Shown here piece by piece: positions 23,156-34,976 of a stretch of 64,000 bases of DNA; positions within the stretch are counted from its first letter, which is position 1, and each line of letters opens with the position of its first letter. The notes under the pieces were generated by a model that was not told the DNA's origin, searched no databases, and worked only from the letters and a program-made list of their open reading frames with translations. The stretch is from Garcia nutans (Eukaryota > Streptophyta > Magnoliopsida > Malpighiales > Euphorbiaceae). The stretch is taken from assembly GCA_947685225.1 (NCBI GenBank), contig CANTUV010000035.1:40982001-41046000 (forward strand). The letters run 5' to 3'. Made by a program: the position numbers and the translations under genes.

Positions 23156-23967
23156 CCGATAAAAATGATTTATGGGATTCTAAGTGGACTACTATTGCTT
23201 ATTTGATTGATTTGACACTAGGGACCATAAAAACGATTTATGGGATCCTAGTAGATTGTTATTATTTGTTTAACCAATTTGCCCTTCTTTAGGGTATTTT
23301 TATTCATTTTGCAGGGTACCCTAGCATTATATATCCTTTCTTTAAGGATATTGGACTGAAGATTGAAGAAAGGAATCTTTTTCCTTTGATGGATCTATTT
23401 TTTTTGACTACTTGTGCATTTGTTTTCTCATTCAGAGAATCTTTTTCTCTTGCATATATGGGGGAATCTTTTTCCTCCATTGCATAAAAAATTGTTTTCA
23501 AATGAATTTCTTCTCTTTCTGTTCAAAGTTCTGAGTCTGGATAGCAAGTAGCGCTGACCGGCAGGTCTCCTTGATTATGCCGGCGGACAGCCAAAGCGTC
23601 CTCCCTGTTGTCGCAAACCATTCCAATCCTTTTGGAGTGGCCCATGAGTAATCGTACTGTTGGACCCACGCGAAACTCCTTGTTTCACATGTGGTTAGGT
23701 ATATCTTACTCAAGACTCAAGGGTCCCTATGATAAGCCGATTCTCTATTTTTACATAACAATAGAACCTTCCCTTAGGTTGTATGTACCCAATAATAGTG
23801 CCGCATTCCATTAAAATGAATTGTGATGTGATGAGGTGCATTCATGCAACATAACAACATTGTTTTGGGGAAAAGTTTTGATGTACATAAGTGGACCAAG
23901 AGTTTTCCTACCCTACACACCACCCTGATTTTTTTACCCTTGACCTTTTCAGGTACCCTCTGTCCGT
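23156..23967 (+). other. Tat-B untranslated leader
   Basis: About 810 bases without a gene. A block gatttatgggatyctaagt-like is repeated at 23168-23190 and 23234-23256. Antisense ORFs of 65-71 residues here look like chance. Confidence 0.7.
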
Positions 23968-26900
23968 GTGCCTTCACCTACACCAGACACATCAACACCA
24001 ACTGTGTTATCCCCTACAAGTTCTACTACCCCAACTTCACCAACTACTCCAATTACTGAAATGGCCACAATTGAACAGATTAAGAATTTGCTGGATGGTC
24101 AGGTTAAGGAAATTGAAGCTAGAATGCAAGAAAAAATTGATGAAGCTTTAGCCGCCCAAAGGGTAGCCATTCTGGCTGAATTAGAAGGAGCACCAAAGAC
24201 AGCCTCTACTCCTAGAAATTTGGGGAAGGAACCCATTGTGGGGCAAACTAGTACCCCCGTGACTGCTCAGATTAATACCCCTGTTATCAATTTGGAGGAT
24301 CCACCCTCCAAGAACGAAACAAATGAACTGAAAAGGAAACTTGAATTGCTTGAGAGGTCAATCACTGCAATGAAAACTCACAAAGAGGTGGTAGACATGG
24401 ATTCCTTATCCTTGTTTCCCCAAGCCAGATTACCTCCGAAATTCAAGATGCCGGGGATGGACAGATTTGATGGGACCACTTGCCCTTAAACCCATTTGAA
24501 GATGTATGTGGGGGCCTTGAGTCCTTGGGGTTTAAATGATGAGCTCTTTGCTCAACTCTTCCAACAATCCCTGACTGGGGCTGCCCTTAAATGGTTTGTG
24601 AGTCTAGACCGTTCCAAGATTATGACATGGGAAGACATCTGCAATGCATTTAACTCTCAGTACCACTACAATATTGAGGTGGATGTCACTAGAAGAGAAC
24701 TTGAGACCACCAAACAAAAAAACAATGAACCCTTCTCCTCATTCCTTACGAGGTGGAGGGCAAAAGCCGCCCAGATGATCAATTGCCCTTCAGAACAAGA
24801 GCAAATTGATATCATAATCAGGAATTTAAGACCTACATATCAGGCTCAACTGCAAACCCAATATCTACCTACTTTCAAATCGCTCATTGCGACTGCAACC
24901 AAGGTAGAAGATTTGATACAGTTGGGTAAAATAGTGGATGAGGGGGCTGCATCGAAATATAAGAAACAAAGCCAAACTCCTTCCTCAAGCAAGGTCAATC
25001 AAGTGGCCAATATTGCCCCTGCGAATCCTTTACGTGTGGGCAATCTTGGGCCGAGAAATCAGCCGAGAAGGCAATATACTGACCTTGGGGTACCCCTTCA
25101 TTTGGTGTTTAAAAAGGCTGTGGAAGGGAAATATTTGAAGCCTTTGGACCCAAGACCTCCTCCAAACCCATTACCTTCCAGTTATAAAGTCAATGAATAC
25201 TGTGAATACCATCAAGGGAATGGGCATAAAACAGATGCTTGCTGGACACTCAAAAACCGCATCCAGGATCTGGTGGATAGTGGTGACATCATTCCCCTCA
25301 GGAGGCAACCAAATATCAACACTAACCCTTTGCCCAATCATTCCATCCACGCCATTACTATGGAAGAAGAGTTGTTTGATCCTTTCAAACTTCTCTTGGA
25401 AATGAATGAAGTGTGTGTGTTAGATTTGAACGACCTTGCTGAAGAGGTCAGTGCTCTGACAAGAGGTGGAAGACAATATCAGCCACTTGACTTGGGAAAA
25501 ACCCCTACAACCTCAAATCACCCCCATAAGAAAACACCAGAGCCAAAAGAAGACCCTGTCCTCACTCAGCTTAAGCAAACTCAAGCTAAGGTGTCAATTT
25601 GGGAGCTCCTTGCTTCCTCATTCCCACACCGCCAGGCTCTCAGCGAAGCTTTGAGTCAACTTGATACACCAGTGGACACAAGCCCAGAAGCTTTGGTGGC
25701 CACTTTGACCCAATCAACCAAAGCATTGAGTATCAGGTTTTCTGATGTAGATTTACCAGAAGACGGTAAGAAACACAATGATGCTCTATACATCACCATA
25801 CAGACTTGGGGAAAGACTGTGCCCACGGTTCTCATTGATAATGGGTCAGCCTTAAATGTGTGTCCTTTGAAAGTAGCAAGCTGTTTGGGGTTGGAGACTA
25901 CAGATCTTACACCTTCTGATCAGATTGTGAGAGCATATGATAACACTCGAAGAGAAATTTTGGGTGTTGCCACTCTAGAAATTGCTATTGGGCCGGTGAA
26001 AATGGGAGTACCATTCCAGGTCATTGATGTACCCGCGAGCTTTAATCTCCTCCTTGGAAGGCCGTGGATTCATCAAATTAATGCTGTACCTTCTTCACTA
26101 CACCAAAAACTTAAATTCCCTTTTGAAGGAAAAATCATCACTATCAAAGGGGACACCTGCGAAATCAACAGGAAAACCATGGATCAGTCTCTCCTTGAGG
26201 TTGTTCCTGGTGAAACCGCCATGATCTTGACTGGGTTTCATTACGACACAGTTCAATGCATTGAAGGTGAAAAGCCAAAAGGGCCATTTGTCTCATATGA
26301 CTTTGGGGAGGTTCAAATCAACTGCCTAGTGGGAATGATGCTGAGGGTAGGTCTATTGCCCGGAATGGAAATGATGAAGTCTGGGAGAAAGACACCTGTA
26401 GTACGGCCATGGGAAGAACCAGAGAATAAGGGAACTTTTGGCTTGGGGTACAAACCTACAGACGAGGAAATAGAAGAGCTTGAGAGTGGAAGGAAGAAAA
26501 AGGGAAATTGGGGGGCAAGAAGCCTCAAAATGCGCCCTTACTTTAGGACTCTGAATGGTCACTTTTGCAAACCTGGAAAGGCAGTTCATCACTGTGGTTT
26601 TCAGGAACCTTTCTATTCTCCTATGACCAGAAAGAAGCTACCGGGTTTTGAAATGTTTGCTGATGTTGTGGCCATAAAAGAAGAAGAGCCAGAACCTGAA
26701 ATTGACCCCCAAATGGAAGATTTCATGCGGCCTAGTCTCTTTGATGAGGTTGCTATGATAACCAATGTCGAAGACAAAAGGGACTTCACAAAGCTGATCA
26801 AGACAACGGATGGACCGCTGAGAAACTGGTACGCCGAGGAGGGACAAGCTGCTGAGGTTAAACCTAGTCCTGTGTCACACCCTGAACTTGAGTCTTGTAC

Positions 26901-29900
26901 CGAGTTTTGTACTAATTCTGAGTCAAAAACCACGTTAGAGTCTAATTTTGAGTCTTCTTTAGTTTCAGATTTAGGGAACCCTAATGTCAAATCTCATGTA
27001 ATCTTGGAGGATGACTCCACCATTATCAATGAAGTTGTTCCGATTCTTGGTTACCCTGTGTCTTTTGCTTTCCAAGTATTATCTAGCAAAAATGAAATAA
27101 ATGAAATAAAAGAAATAAATGAAAAGATAATAATTGGCAAAGAAAATGAACATACATACATTGCATATGATTGTGTGAATAAGGAACAGGTTGTCGATTG
27201 CATCAGGAAGTATGTCGACTGCTTCATGTGGAAGGCAAGTGATGTCACGGGAATAGACCCAGCCATAGCAGTTCACAAGATTCCGCTATACCCCGATGCG
27301 AAGCCGGTTAAGCAGAAATTGAGAAGAATGAAGCCAGAATGGTCTTTGAAAATTAAAGAGGAGGTTGCCAAGCAACTGGACAATAAGTTCATAGAACCAA
27401 TTGCCTACCCTTCATGGTTAGCAAACATCATGCCAGTCCCGAAGAAAGACGGAAAGGTCAGGATGTGTGTTGACTACAAAGATTTGAATAAGGCCTGTCC
27501 CAAGGACGATTTTCCACTACCACACATCGATTTGCTGATAGACAGGATGGCTGGGCATGTGATGGTTTCCATGACTGACCTCGCGGTTGGGTACAATCAG
27601 ATCCTAGTTCACCCACCAGACAAAGAAAAGACAGCTTTCATCACAGAATGGGGCACTTTCTGCTACAGGGTTATGCCTTTTGGGTTGATAAATGCAGGGG
27701 CTACCTACCAAAGGATGGCGACAACAGTCTTTCATGACATGATACACAAAGAAGTAGAAGTGTATGTCGATGATATGATTGTCAAGTCAAAATCTCCAGA
27801 AGAGCACGTTGAAGCACTTGAGAAGTTCTTCCTTAGACTTCGCAAGTACAATTTGAAGCTTAATCCTGCAAAGTGTCTGTTTGGAGCAACATCAGGCTTA
27901 TTTTTGGGATATCTGGTCAGCAAGAAAGGAATAGAAGTTGATCCAGCAAAGTCAAAAGCTATTCTGAAAATGCCTCCTCCAGGAACATAAAAAGAGATTC
28001 GAGGCTTGCTAGGTAGATTACAATACATCAGTCGATTCATATCACAGTTGGTTGAGACTTGTGGTCCTATCTTTAAGCTACTAAGGAAAGGTGCTTCGCA
28101 AGAATCGAATGAAGACTGTCAGAAGGCCTTCGACAAGATCAAAGAATACTTGTTAAGTCCGCCAATTCTACAACCTCCCAGAATGGGAAAACCTCTGCTC
28201 TTGTATTTATCTGTAACAGATGAAGCCATGGGTGCAATGCTAGCTCAAGAAGCCAAAGATACAAAGGTGGAAAATGCAATTTACTACCTCAGCAAAAGGA
28301 TGCTGGACTATGAGTTAAGGTATAACAAGATTGAGAAGTTGTGTTTAGCCTTGTATTGGGCTTGTACGAAGTTACAACACTACTTGTCTTCTTACACTAC
28401 TTATGTCATTGCAGAACAGAGTCCCTTGAAATTCCTTATGGAGAGGCCTGTTTTGGACAGCAAAATGGCTAAGTGGGTGTCAACATTGGCAGCCTTTGAC
28501 TTGAAATTTGTTCAAAGGAAAGCTGTGAAAGGTGGCACAATAGCTGACCAATTAGCAGAATTACCCGTGAATGACGAGATGCGAGAAATGGGTTTCCCTG
28601 ATGAAGACCTCTTGAACGTGGAGAGCAGTGTTTGGGAGATGTATTTTGATGGAGCATCCAACTATCATGGAAACGAAATTGGAATTGTGTTCAAAACTCC
28701 TTGTGGAGAATACATTCCATTCGCAGTTAAACTTGACTTTAGCTGCACAAACAACGAAGCAGAATATGAAGCTTGCATCAATGGGCTTGAAGCCGCCCTG
28801 GAATTGAGGATTAAGAACCTAAAGGTCTATGGTGATTCTATTTTAATAGTATCACAAGCCTTAAGGAAATGGAAGATAAAAGAAGAGCGTTTGGTTCCTT
28901 ACCTACAACGCCTTGATCATTTGGCACAACAGTTCAATGATCTGTCCTTCGAATATCTCCCAAGAGCAAAGAATCAGTTTGTTGATGCCTTGGCTACTTT
29001 AGCTTCCATGATTAATATCAGGGAGGGGAAAGTCATTCGTCCATTGAAAGTTCAGCTTCAAAAGCAACCTGCCCATGTAATGCACTTGGCCGATGGTAAA
29101 CCATGGTTTTGGGATATTAAGACCTATCTCAAGGGTGGAAATTATCCGGAGGGATCATCAAAGGTTGATCAGAGGGCAATAAGGCAGCTTGCCACAGGTT
29201 ACATTCTCAATGGAGATATCCTCTGCAAGAGGAGTTGGAATGGAATCCACCTAAGGTGTGTGAATGAAGCGGAGGCCAAGCAAATAATGGAAATGGTACA
29301 TGGTGGCGAATCAGGACCACACATGTATGGGATCGCCTTGGCTCAAAAAATTGCCAATCTAGGATATTACTGGTCCACCATGAATGCAGACTGTGTGGCA
29401 TTTGTGCAAGGATGTCATCAATGTCAGATATTTGCTAAGCTACAGAAGCAACCTCCTGTTGCCCTGAATCCAATCACTTCTCCATGGCCCTTCGCTACTT
29501 GGGGAATTGATATAATTGGTAAAATACATCCAAAAGCATCAAATGGACATCAGTTTATCTTGGTAGCAGTGGATTACTTCACAAAGTGGGTTGAAGCAGC
29601 TTCCTATGCAGAATTAGACGCCAAAAAGGCAGCACAGTTTGTTCGAACCAACATCCTTTGTCGGTACGGAACGCCGTTTGAAATTATCACTGATAATGGA
29701 ACTCATTTCCAAGCAGAATTTGCTAAGCTCTTGAAGGATAAGAATGTCCAGCATCATAGGTCCTCTCCTTATAGACCTCAAACAAATGGAGCTGTAGAAG
29801 CAGTGAACAAGTCTATAAAGGTGATCATACAAAAAATGATCAAGGAACATAGGCGTTGGCATGAGAAGTTACCACTGGCTTTGTGGGGATACAGAACATC

Positions 29901-30375
29901 AGTTAGAACTCCTACTGGGGCAACCCCGTATTCACTGGTATACGGAATGGAAGCAGTACTCCCCATTGAACTGGAAGTTCAATCGGCGAGAATAATTCAA
30001 GAAAGTCAGATAAATGAAGCTGAATGGATCAGCAATTATCATCATCAGTTGTTGAGTTTGGATGAAAAAAGACTTCAAGCTCTACATCAGATTCAAGGGT
30101 ATCAGAGGCGAATGGCCAAACATTTCAACAAAAAGGTCAAAGATCGAAAGTTGGAAGAAGGTTGTTTGGTTTTGAAGGAGATCAGAACACCTGTTACAGA
30201 TCCTCGTGGGAAGTTTCGTCCTCATTGGGCGGGACCCTACATTTTGAAGAAAATACTTTCCGGCGGAGCCGTCATCTTGTCTGATTTGGATGGTCTGGAG
30301 TTCACAAACCCATGCAATCTGGATCAACTGAAGAATATTATGTATGATCATGCATTCCAAAAGGAACTACATTAG
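23968..30375 (+). pseudogene. gag-pol: Tat-B gag-pol polyprotein with two in-frame stops
   Basis: One frame of 2135 codons is interrupted only by TAA at 24487-24489 and 27988-27990. Gag has an acidic helical N-terminus, LPPKFKMPGMDRFDGT, LTGAALKWF and a Tat-type zinc finger CEYHQGNGHKTDAC (near 25200). The protease is IDNGSALN (Asp codon 25837). The reverse transcriptase has RMCVDYKDLNKACP and YVDD (27763-27774). RNase H lies near 28180-28560. A second, archaeal-type RNase H (MYFDGASNYHGNEIG, 28639-29010) is the hallmark of Tat. The integrase has a GCHQCQ finger (29410), GIDIIGKI, TDNGTHF and PQTNGAVEA, and a GPY-type tail WAGPYILKK (30226). Only two nonsense changes keep it from being full length. 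Confidence 0.95.
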
Positions 30376-30845
30376 ACCTGATTCTCGTAAACTAATTCGA
30401 GATATGTAGGCAGCTCTCCTTGAGCACGGTCTAAATTTTAATAAAATCATTGGTTCATTTTTCTTTTGCCAACATAAAAAAAAACAACAACAAAACAACA
30501 AAAAACAAAAAAACAAAAAAAACAAAAAAACAAAAGATCCCGCTAAGCCGAAAACCCACAAAGGGCGGCTTAGGCAAGAATGGGTAAGAGCTCGCTAAGT
30601 TGAAAATCCGAAAGGACGGCTTAGGCAAAAATAAGAGCAAATAAATAAAGTAGATAATGCTTGGAAAGCAAACAAAAGGGTCATCCATTAAGAATCATTC
30701 ATTACAAAAAGAGAATCATCTGTTACAAAAAGAGTCATTCAGCCTACAAAATACAAAAAGGTCAAGTCACATTCCCCAAAAAACCAAAAAGGTAAAAACA
30801 ACCCAAAAACAGAAAAGACAATGGAGTCACCCTGGGATCCAAATC
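30376..30845. other. Spacer between Tat-B pol and antisense genes
   Basis: It holds gagatatgtaggcagctctc (30397-30416), a phrase typical after pol in Tat elements. An A/C-only run (30474-30536) and two copies of a ctaagccgaaaaccc-like / ggcggcttaggcaa block (30543-30580 and 30594-30630) follow. No gene is seen. Confidence 0.65.
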
Positions 30846-32086
30846 CTACACCTCCTCTCCCTCCAACTCCTGCAGCAATGCGCACCTCCTCGGTTTCTCA
30901 ACGGGCCAAACCTCAGCTATAAACCAGGTCCTGTACTCTGGAGTGAGCTGAACGAGGGAAGGCTCTGCACCAGGCCTGATCATCCGATGGTCTCTGACCC
31001 AAGTCTGTAGAACAGCCCGAGTAACCCCGGGGGTAATAGGAGAAGCAATGGTAAGCCCGACAGGAAGGGGAACTCTCTGATCAATACCCATCTGCCTAAG
31101 GACGCGGGAAGCACTGTACCAAGTACTGTGAGTGAACCCAAGCAGGTAGACATGGTTGTGCATAGCATTTGCCTCTATGAATTGAGGAATCCTATACCAA
31201 GGGACGAACCATAATAATTCTTCCGGTCCAAGCTCAAACAGCCAAACAGTCCATTCGGCCATAGAGGGAAAAGAAATCTGAATTTTCCTGGTGCGGTACT
31301 GCGAAGGGTTGTAGGTCAAAGTCTGGGGGGCTGCAACCACTCGAAGATGATCTCTCAGCCAAACCTGAAAAAATAGATCCTTTCTATTTTACAAAGGAAA
31401 AGAGAGATGATAAAATAAGCAAAAAAAAAGAAACAAAAGGTATAAATTACCTGAAGGATGACCGGGGTGACGGTCCAACGTTCAAATCCAAGTGCACATC
31501 TGTCGAGACTCTGAATAGTCTCAGCTAGGATCATGCCCCCAATACAGTTGAGCTCTTCCATTTGCCTAACCATTGGGCAAAGTCTCAAATCTCCAAAGCC
31601 GGGGTCACAGTTGAAGAGGAACCCAGCTAGCAGACAAAAGACGAAGGCTCGCATTCTATGCCTCAATTGAACGTCGTCTTCAAAATCGGCGGTCAAGAAC
31701 TCATCAATTAGGGGAAGCAGCATCGCCTTATCCCCATCTACAATCATAGCTTGGGCTTGGGGTTTTGTGAAGCCAAAAAGCCTCTGAAAAGATCCCACAT
31801 ACCCGATTTGGACCTCATGCCTCACAAGAGGGGCATTTGGATCGCACCCAATGATCGAGCAGAACTCCTCAAAAAGAGGACACATTTCCTCCATCCGAGC
31901 CCCAAATCTGAAAACATGGGCTTGGGGATCCCAAAACCTGATGCAAGAGTGCAAGAAATCCCAGTCTACTGCTACACCTCTGAGTGTGGCGACAGCTTTC
32001 AACCCGTACCTCCCCATGTTGATCCTTTCAACATTGTGGAGACTTTTGGTCCAATTATGCATCACGTGATTAAAAAGAGGATTCAT
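30846..32086 (-). CDS. Antisense two-exon gene in Tat-B, DUF7745-like protein
   Basis: Exon 1 is 32086-31451 (212 codons) and exon 2 is 31364-30846, ending in TGA; together 384 residues with no break. The 86-base intron has canonical ends (CAG|GTAATT ... TTTCAG|G) and keeps phase 0. The protein has FWDPQAHVFRFG, CPLFEEFCSIIGCDP and GGMILAETIQSLDRC. These recall plant DUF7745-type proteins related to plant mobile domain families; that assignment is from memory. No signal peptide or membrane segment is evident and the function is unknown. It has its own TATA box (32170-32177). An intact frame beside a broken gag-pol is notable. Confidence 0.82.
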
Positions 32087-32169
32087 TTTTATTTGAAAAA
32101 AAATATATATATATAAGATCTTTCAGTAAGAGGATTGCTTTCTGGCCCACAGATGTAAGACAACCTTGA

Positions 32170-32262
32170 TTTTTATACTGGTCTGGCCCGGGCAGCGGCT
32201 CGGCCGCCGTTGCCGGCGGCTCGGCCACCGCTGCCAGCGGCTCGGCCGCCGCCGACCGTCCT
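32170..32262 (-). promoter_or_regulatory. Antisense promoter with GC-rich array like that of the LTR
   Basis: On the minus strand a GC-rich array (32262-32183, GGCGGCCGAGCCGC-type units) is followed by TATAAAAA (32177-32170) and, about 85 bases on, the ATG at 32086. The array shares GTTGCCGGCGGC(C/T)CGGCC with the 3' LTR (35299-35316), read on the plus strand. The arrangement array then TATA copies that of the LTR promoter. Confidence 0.7.
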
Positions 32263-32544
32263 GATTCCTCTTTCTTTTTGGTGTTTTGTAAAATTCTCAT
32301 GTTTTGGCCCTGTTTAGGCCCTGTTATGTGCTATTTTTTTGGGATTGTGTCAGGGATTTATTTTTAAAATAGATTTCTAAAAAGAAAAAGCATCATGCAT
32401 ACATATGTGCTGTTAATACTAACAAATAAGTGCAGGTTTACAGATAAGTTCAGATAACAGTTGAACTTATCTGAAAGGTACAAAGTACAGAAGGAAAATA
32501 ATTCAAATACAGCAAGCATAGTTCAAGACAAATATGAAAAAAAA

Positions 32545-34789
32545 TCAGTGCCGGCCTCTCCGTCTTTGCGGCCTACTCTGCCTCTCGTAAGCAGCCTCAG
32601 TCAAAGCACCAGACAGTTCATCCGAGAAAGCAGTAATCAGTGCCGCCATTTCCGTGATCAGGCCCTCTGGTACCTGTAAAAGAGACGAAATCACAATCAA
32701 TCTCAAGAGAATTTTATGAATCCTTTTCATGAAAAGTTCTATGAGAATATACCTGAGTGACATGAGCAAAGCTCTGATATAATGCACCCTCTGCACTAAT
32801 TGGTCGGGTCACCCAACCACCAGGTGCATGATGACAAACAGCATAAGGCAGCCTCAAATCGGCTAAAATAGGGTCAAATTGGCCGGTAGCTGTAAGGACG
32901 GATGCGGGAGGCCTCAAATGAGATGAACTGCTGCTTCCTCCAGTGTCTGATGGTCCAGCCCCGAAAGCGGAAGTCTCAGCCCTAGAGGAAGGGGGTCTGT
33001 CAGTTTGCCGCTCGGGAGAAGGATGGTCTCTCGGAGTGCCAGAAGTGGGAGCTGAAGAGTGGAAAGACCGATAAGGCGGTACAGAATCAAATCGTGTCCC
33101 AATGCATGGCATCAGTCGATGAAGGCAGTAGAAGTCATAATCCTCGTCCGGGGCATAAGCCGACTCGAAAGGGTCGCCCTCATACTGGGACACAGTAACA
33201 GGCAGAAGTGTCGAAGATAGCATATCATCAGGAGGATCCATGGGAACTGCACGGAAACCGGCGACCTGGAAAATCACCCTCTCAGCGAGATAATACCGTC
33301 GAAACTCTGGATGGGGAAGTATGAATCGACGGCGAGTCAGAAACTCTGATCGCCAAAAGCTGTAATCTTGAGCAATCCACTCTGCCAGTCGGTGAGACAT
33401 CACTTCAGAACCTGTAAAAATTTGTTATATTAGTGAATCATTTTCTCTAATATAATAAAAAAATGACGATAAAGCATTTACTGAGTCCATTGGGCAGCTG
33501 TCGAAGAACGATCTCAGCACTCTGATGGGAAGTTTCCTCTTTGGTACTTCTACCCTCTCTCTATACCACCTCCAAGCAATGGGGGAAAGAGGATCTGCGG
33601 GGGCAGGTATCTCACGAAGAAAAGGGGCGATGTCAAGAAAGTACTCGTAAGCCCAAGTCTAAAAAAAAAAAAAGAAAGAGAAAGAGAAGGTATCAGAGTT
33701 TGTGTATGTCAACATATATAAAGATAGGGGAAATGTTCTTTACATTACCTCCCAGAAGTAATACAAGCCACACGGAGTAATACGGGTATAGCAGAGGTCT
33801 GACATGTCGTCATACAACCTACACAGCATCATGCTAGCCCAATCGTACGTATGAAGCCGTGTCAGGTCAAGTAGGCTCTTCAGCACATTGAGACTCACTG
33901 CATCTTTCCTGTTTGATAAGAAAGAGCTAGCAAACAGGAGAAGCAAGGTAAACCTGGCCGTCTGGTCAGCAGTAAGGTTGCCTGTCTCGTAACCAGTGTA
34001 GATACCTGGCGCTTGCTCCACAAGCCACCTCCGCTGAATGCAGCGAGGCGCCTGATATCGAGGATAGTCAACCCCGATCAGAGTAATCATGTCGGCTGAA
34101 GAAATGTCCTGCCGCCAGTCATCATAGGACTCCACCATCTCAACGCCAAAGGGAATCCCAGAAATGATGAAAAAGTCAGTAGGCGTCATTGTCATCTCCC
34201 CCCAAGAAAAATGGAAGGTGTCAGTAGTAGGCCACCAGCGCTCGGCTAAAGCACAGATCAAATCCCGGTGGATATCTCTACCCACATCTATAGCCCTCAA
34301 ATGGTGGAGGAAAGCAGGTCTGATAAGATCCCCCACTGGGTGCCCAGCATCAAAGATGTAAGCCAGAATAGTAACCATCGGACGCTCAGCTATAGATATC
34401 TTGATCGTAGAGTTCTAAAAAAAAAAAATTCAAATTCAGAAAAGTTGGACAAATTCAGAAAAGATTTAAGTTCTTACCCCAGCCGGGTGTGGATTCCTAA
34501 AGGATTATTTCTAAGTTCTTTACTAGAAATAATTACTGATGGCAGAACATAATGAAGCCTAGTACTAATCCTAATTCATTACTAGTACATGTAAAGGAAA
34601 GGTTCCTAAAATTTATTTCTAAGTTCCTTATTGGAAATAAATAAAATTCCTAAGCATGCATACTAGATGGACAAACGGGAGAGTACTCACCTCATAGCAG
34701 CCGGTCCGAGAACTGTGCTTCTCCTCCTCATGTAAAAGATCATAGGGAAGGAGTGGGATTTCGAGGTCTTCAAAGCCGGTGAAATCCAT
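32545..34789 (-). CDS. Antisense five-exon gene in Tat-B, plant mobile domain protein
   Basis: Exons: 34789-34691 (33 codons), 34414-33749 (222), 33658-33482 (59), 33411-32753 and 32673-32545 (42 codons plus stop). Introns have GT...AG ends with T-rich acceptors. Residues 84-123 (DLICALAERWWPTTDTF ... MTPTDFFIISGIPFG) match the plant mobile domain (aminotransferase-like, PF10536-type). The fourth exon encodes a Ser/Pro-rich stretch and the last a basic tail (RPQRRRGRH). The junction of exons 3 and 4 is out of phase by one base: the donor reads CTCA|GTAAAT, as if one G were missing, so this copy may be defective. The start is the ATG 75 bases after a TATA box; an earlier in-frame ATG overlaps that box. 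Confidence 0.78.
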
Positions 34790-34863
34790 CGTCGAAAGAA
34801 AATTTGAAAGAAGTGAAAGAAGAAGAATGAATGAAAGCAAATGAAAATTGAATGAAATGAGCC

Positions 34864-34871
34864 TATTTATA
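34864..34871 (-). promoter_or_regulatory. TATA box of the antisense plant mobile domain gene
   Basis: The minus strand reads CCTATAAATAGG, followed by a TTC/CTT-rich leader and the ATG at 34789. Placed just inside the 3' LTR, it drives transcription back toward pol. Confidence 0.75.
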
Positions 34872-34963
34872 GGAAAAACTGAAAACACGGGTCTTTTTGC
34901 ACCTCGCTCAAAATTCGCTCTTCAGAAGACCACTGAGTTCCATAAATCATTTTTATGGACCCC

Positions 34964-34976
34964 AGTGGGGGGCAAT
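34964..34976 (+). other. Tat-B polypurine tract
   Basis: AGTGGGGGGCAAT lies directly before the 3' LTR. Confidence 0.88.

Noticed and set aside
26313..26990. Minus-strand ORFs inside Tat-B gag-pol
   Set aside because: Shadow frames. Unlike the genes at 30846-34789 they have no TATA box, introns or family match.
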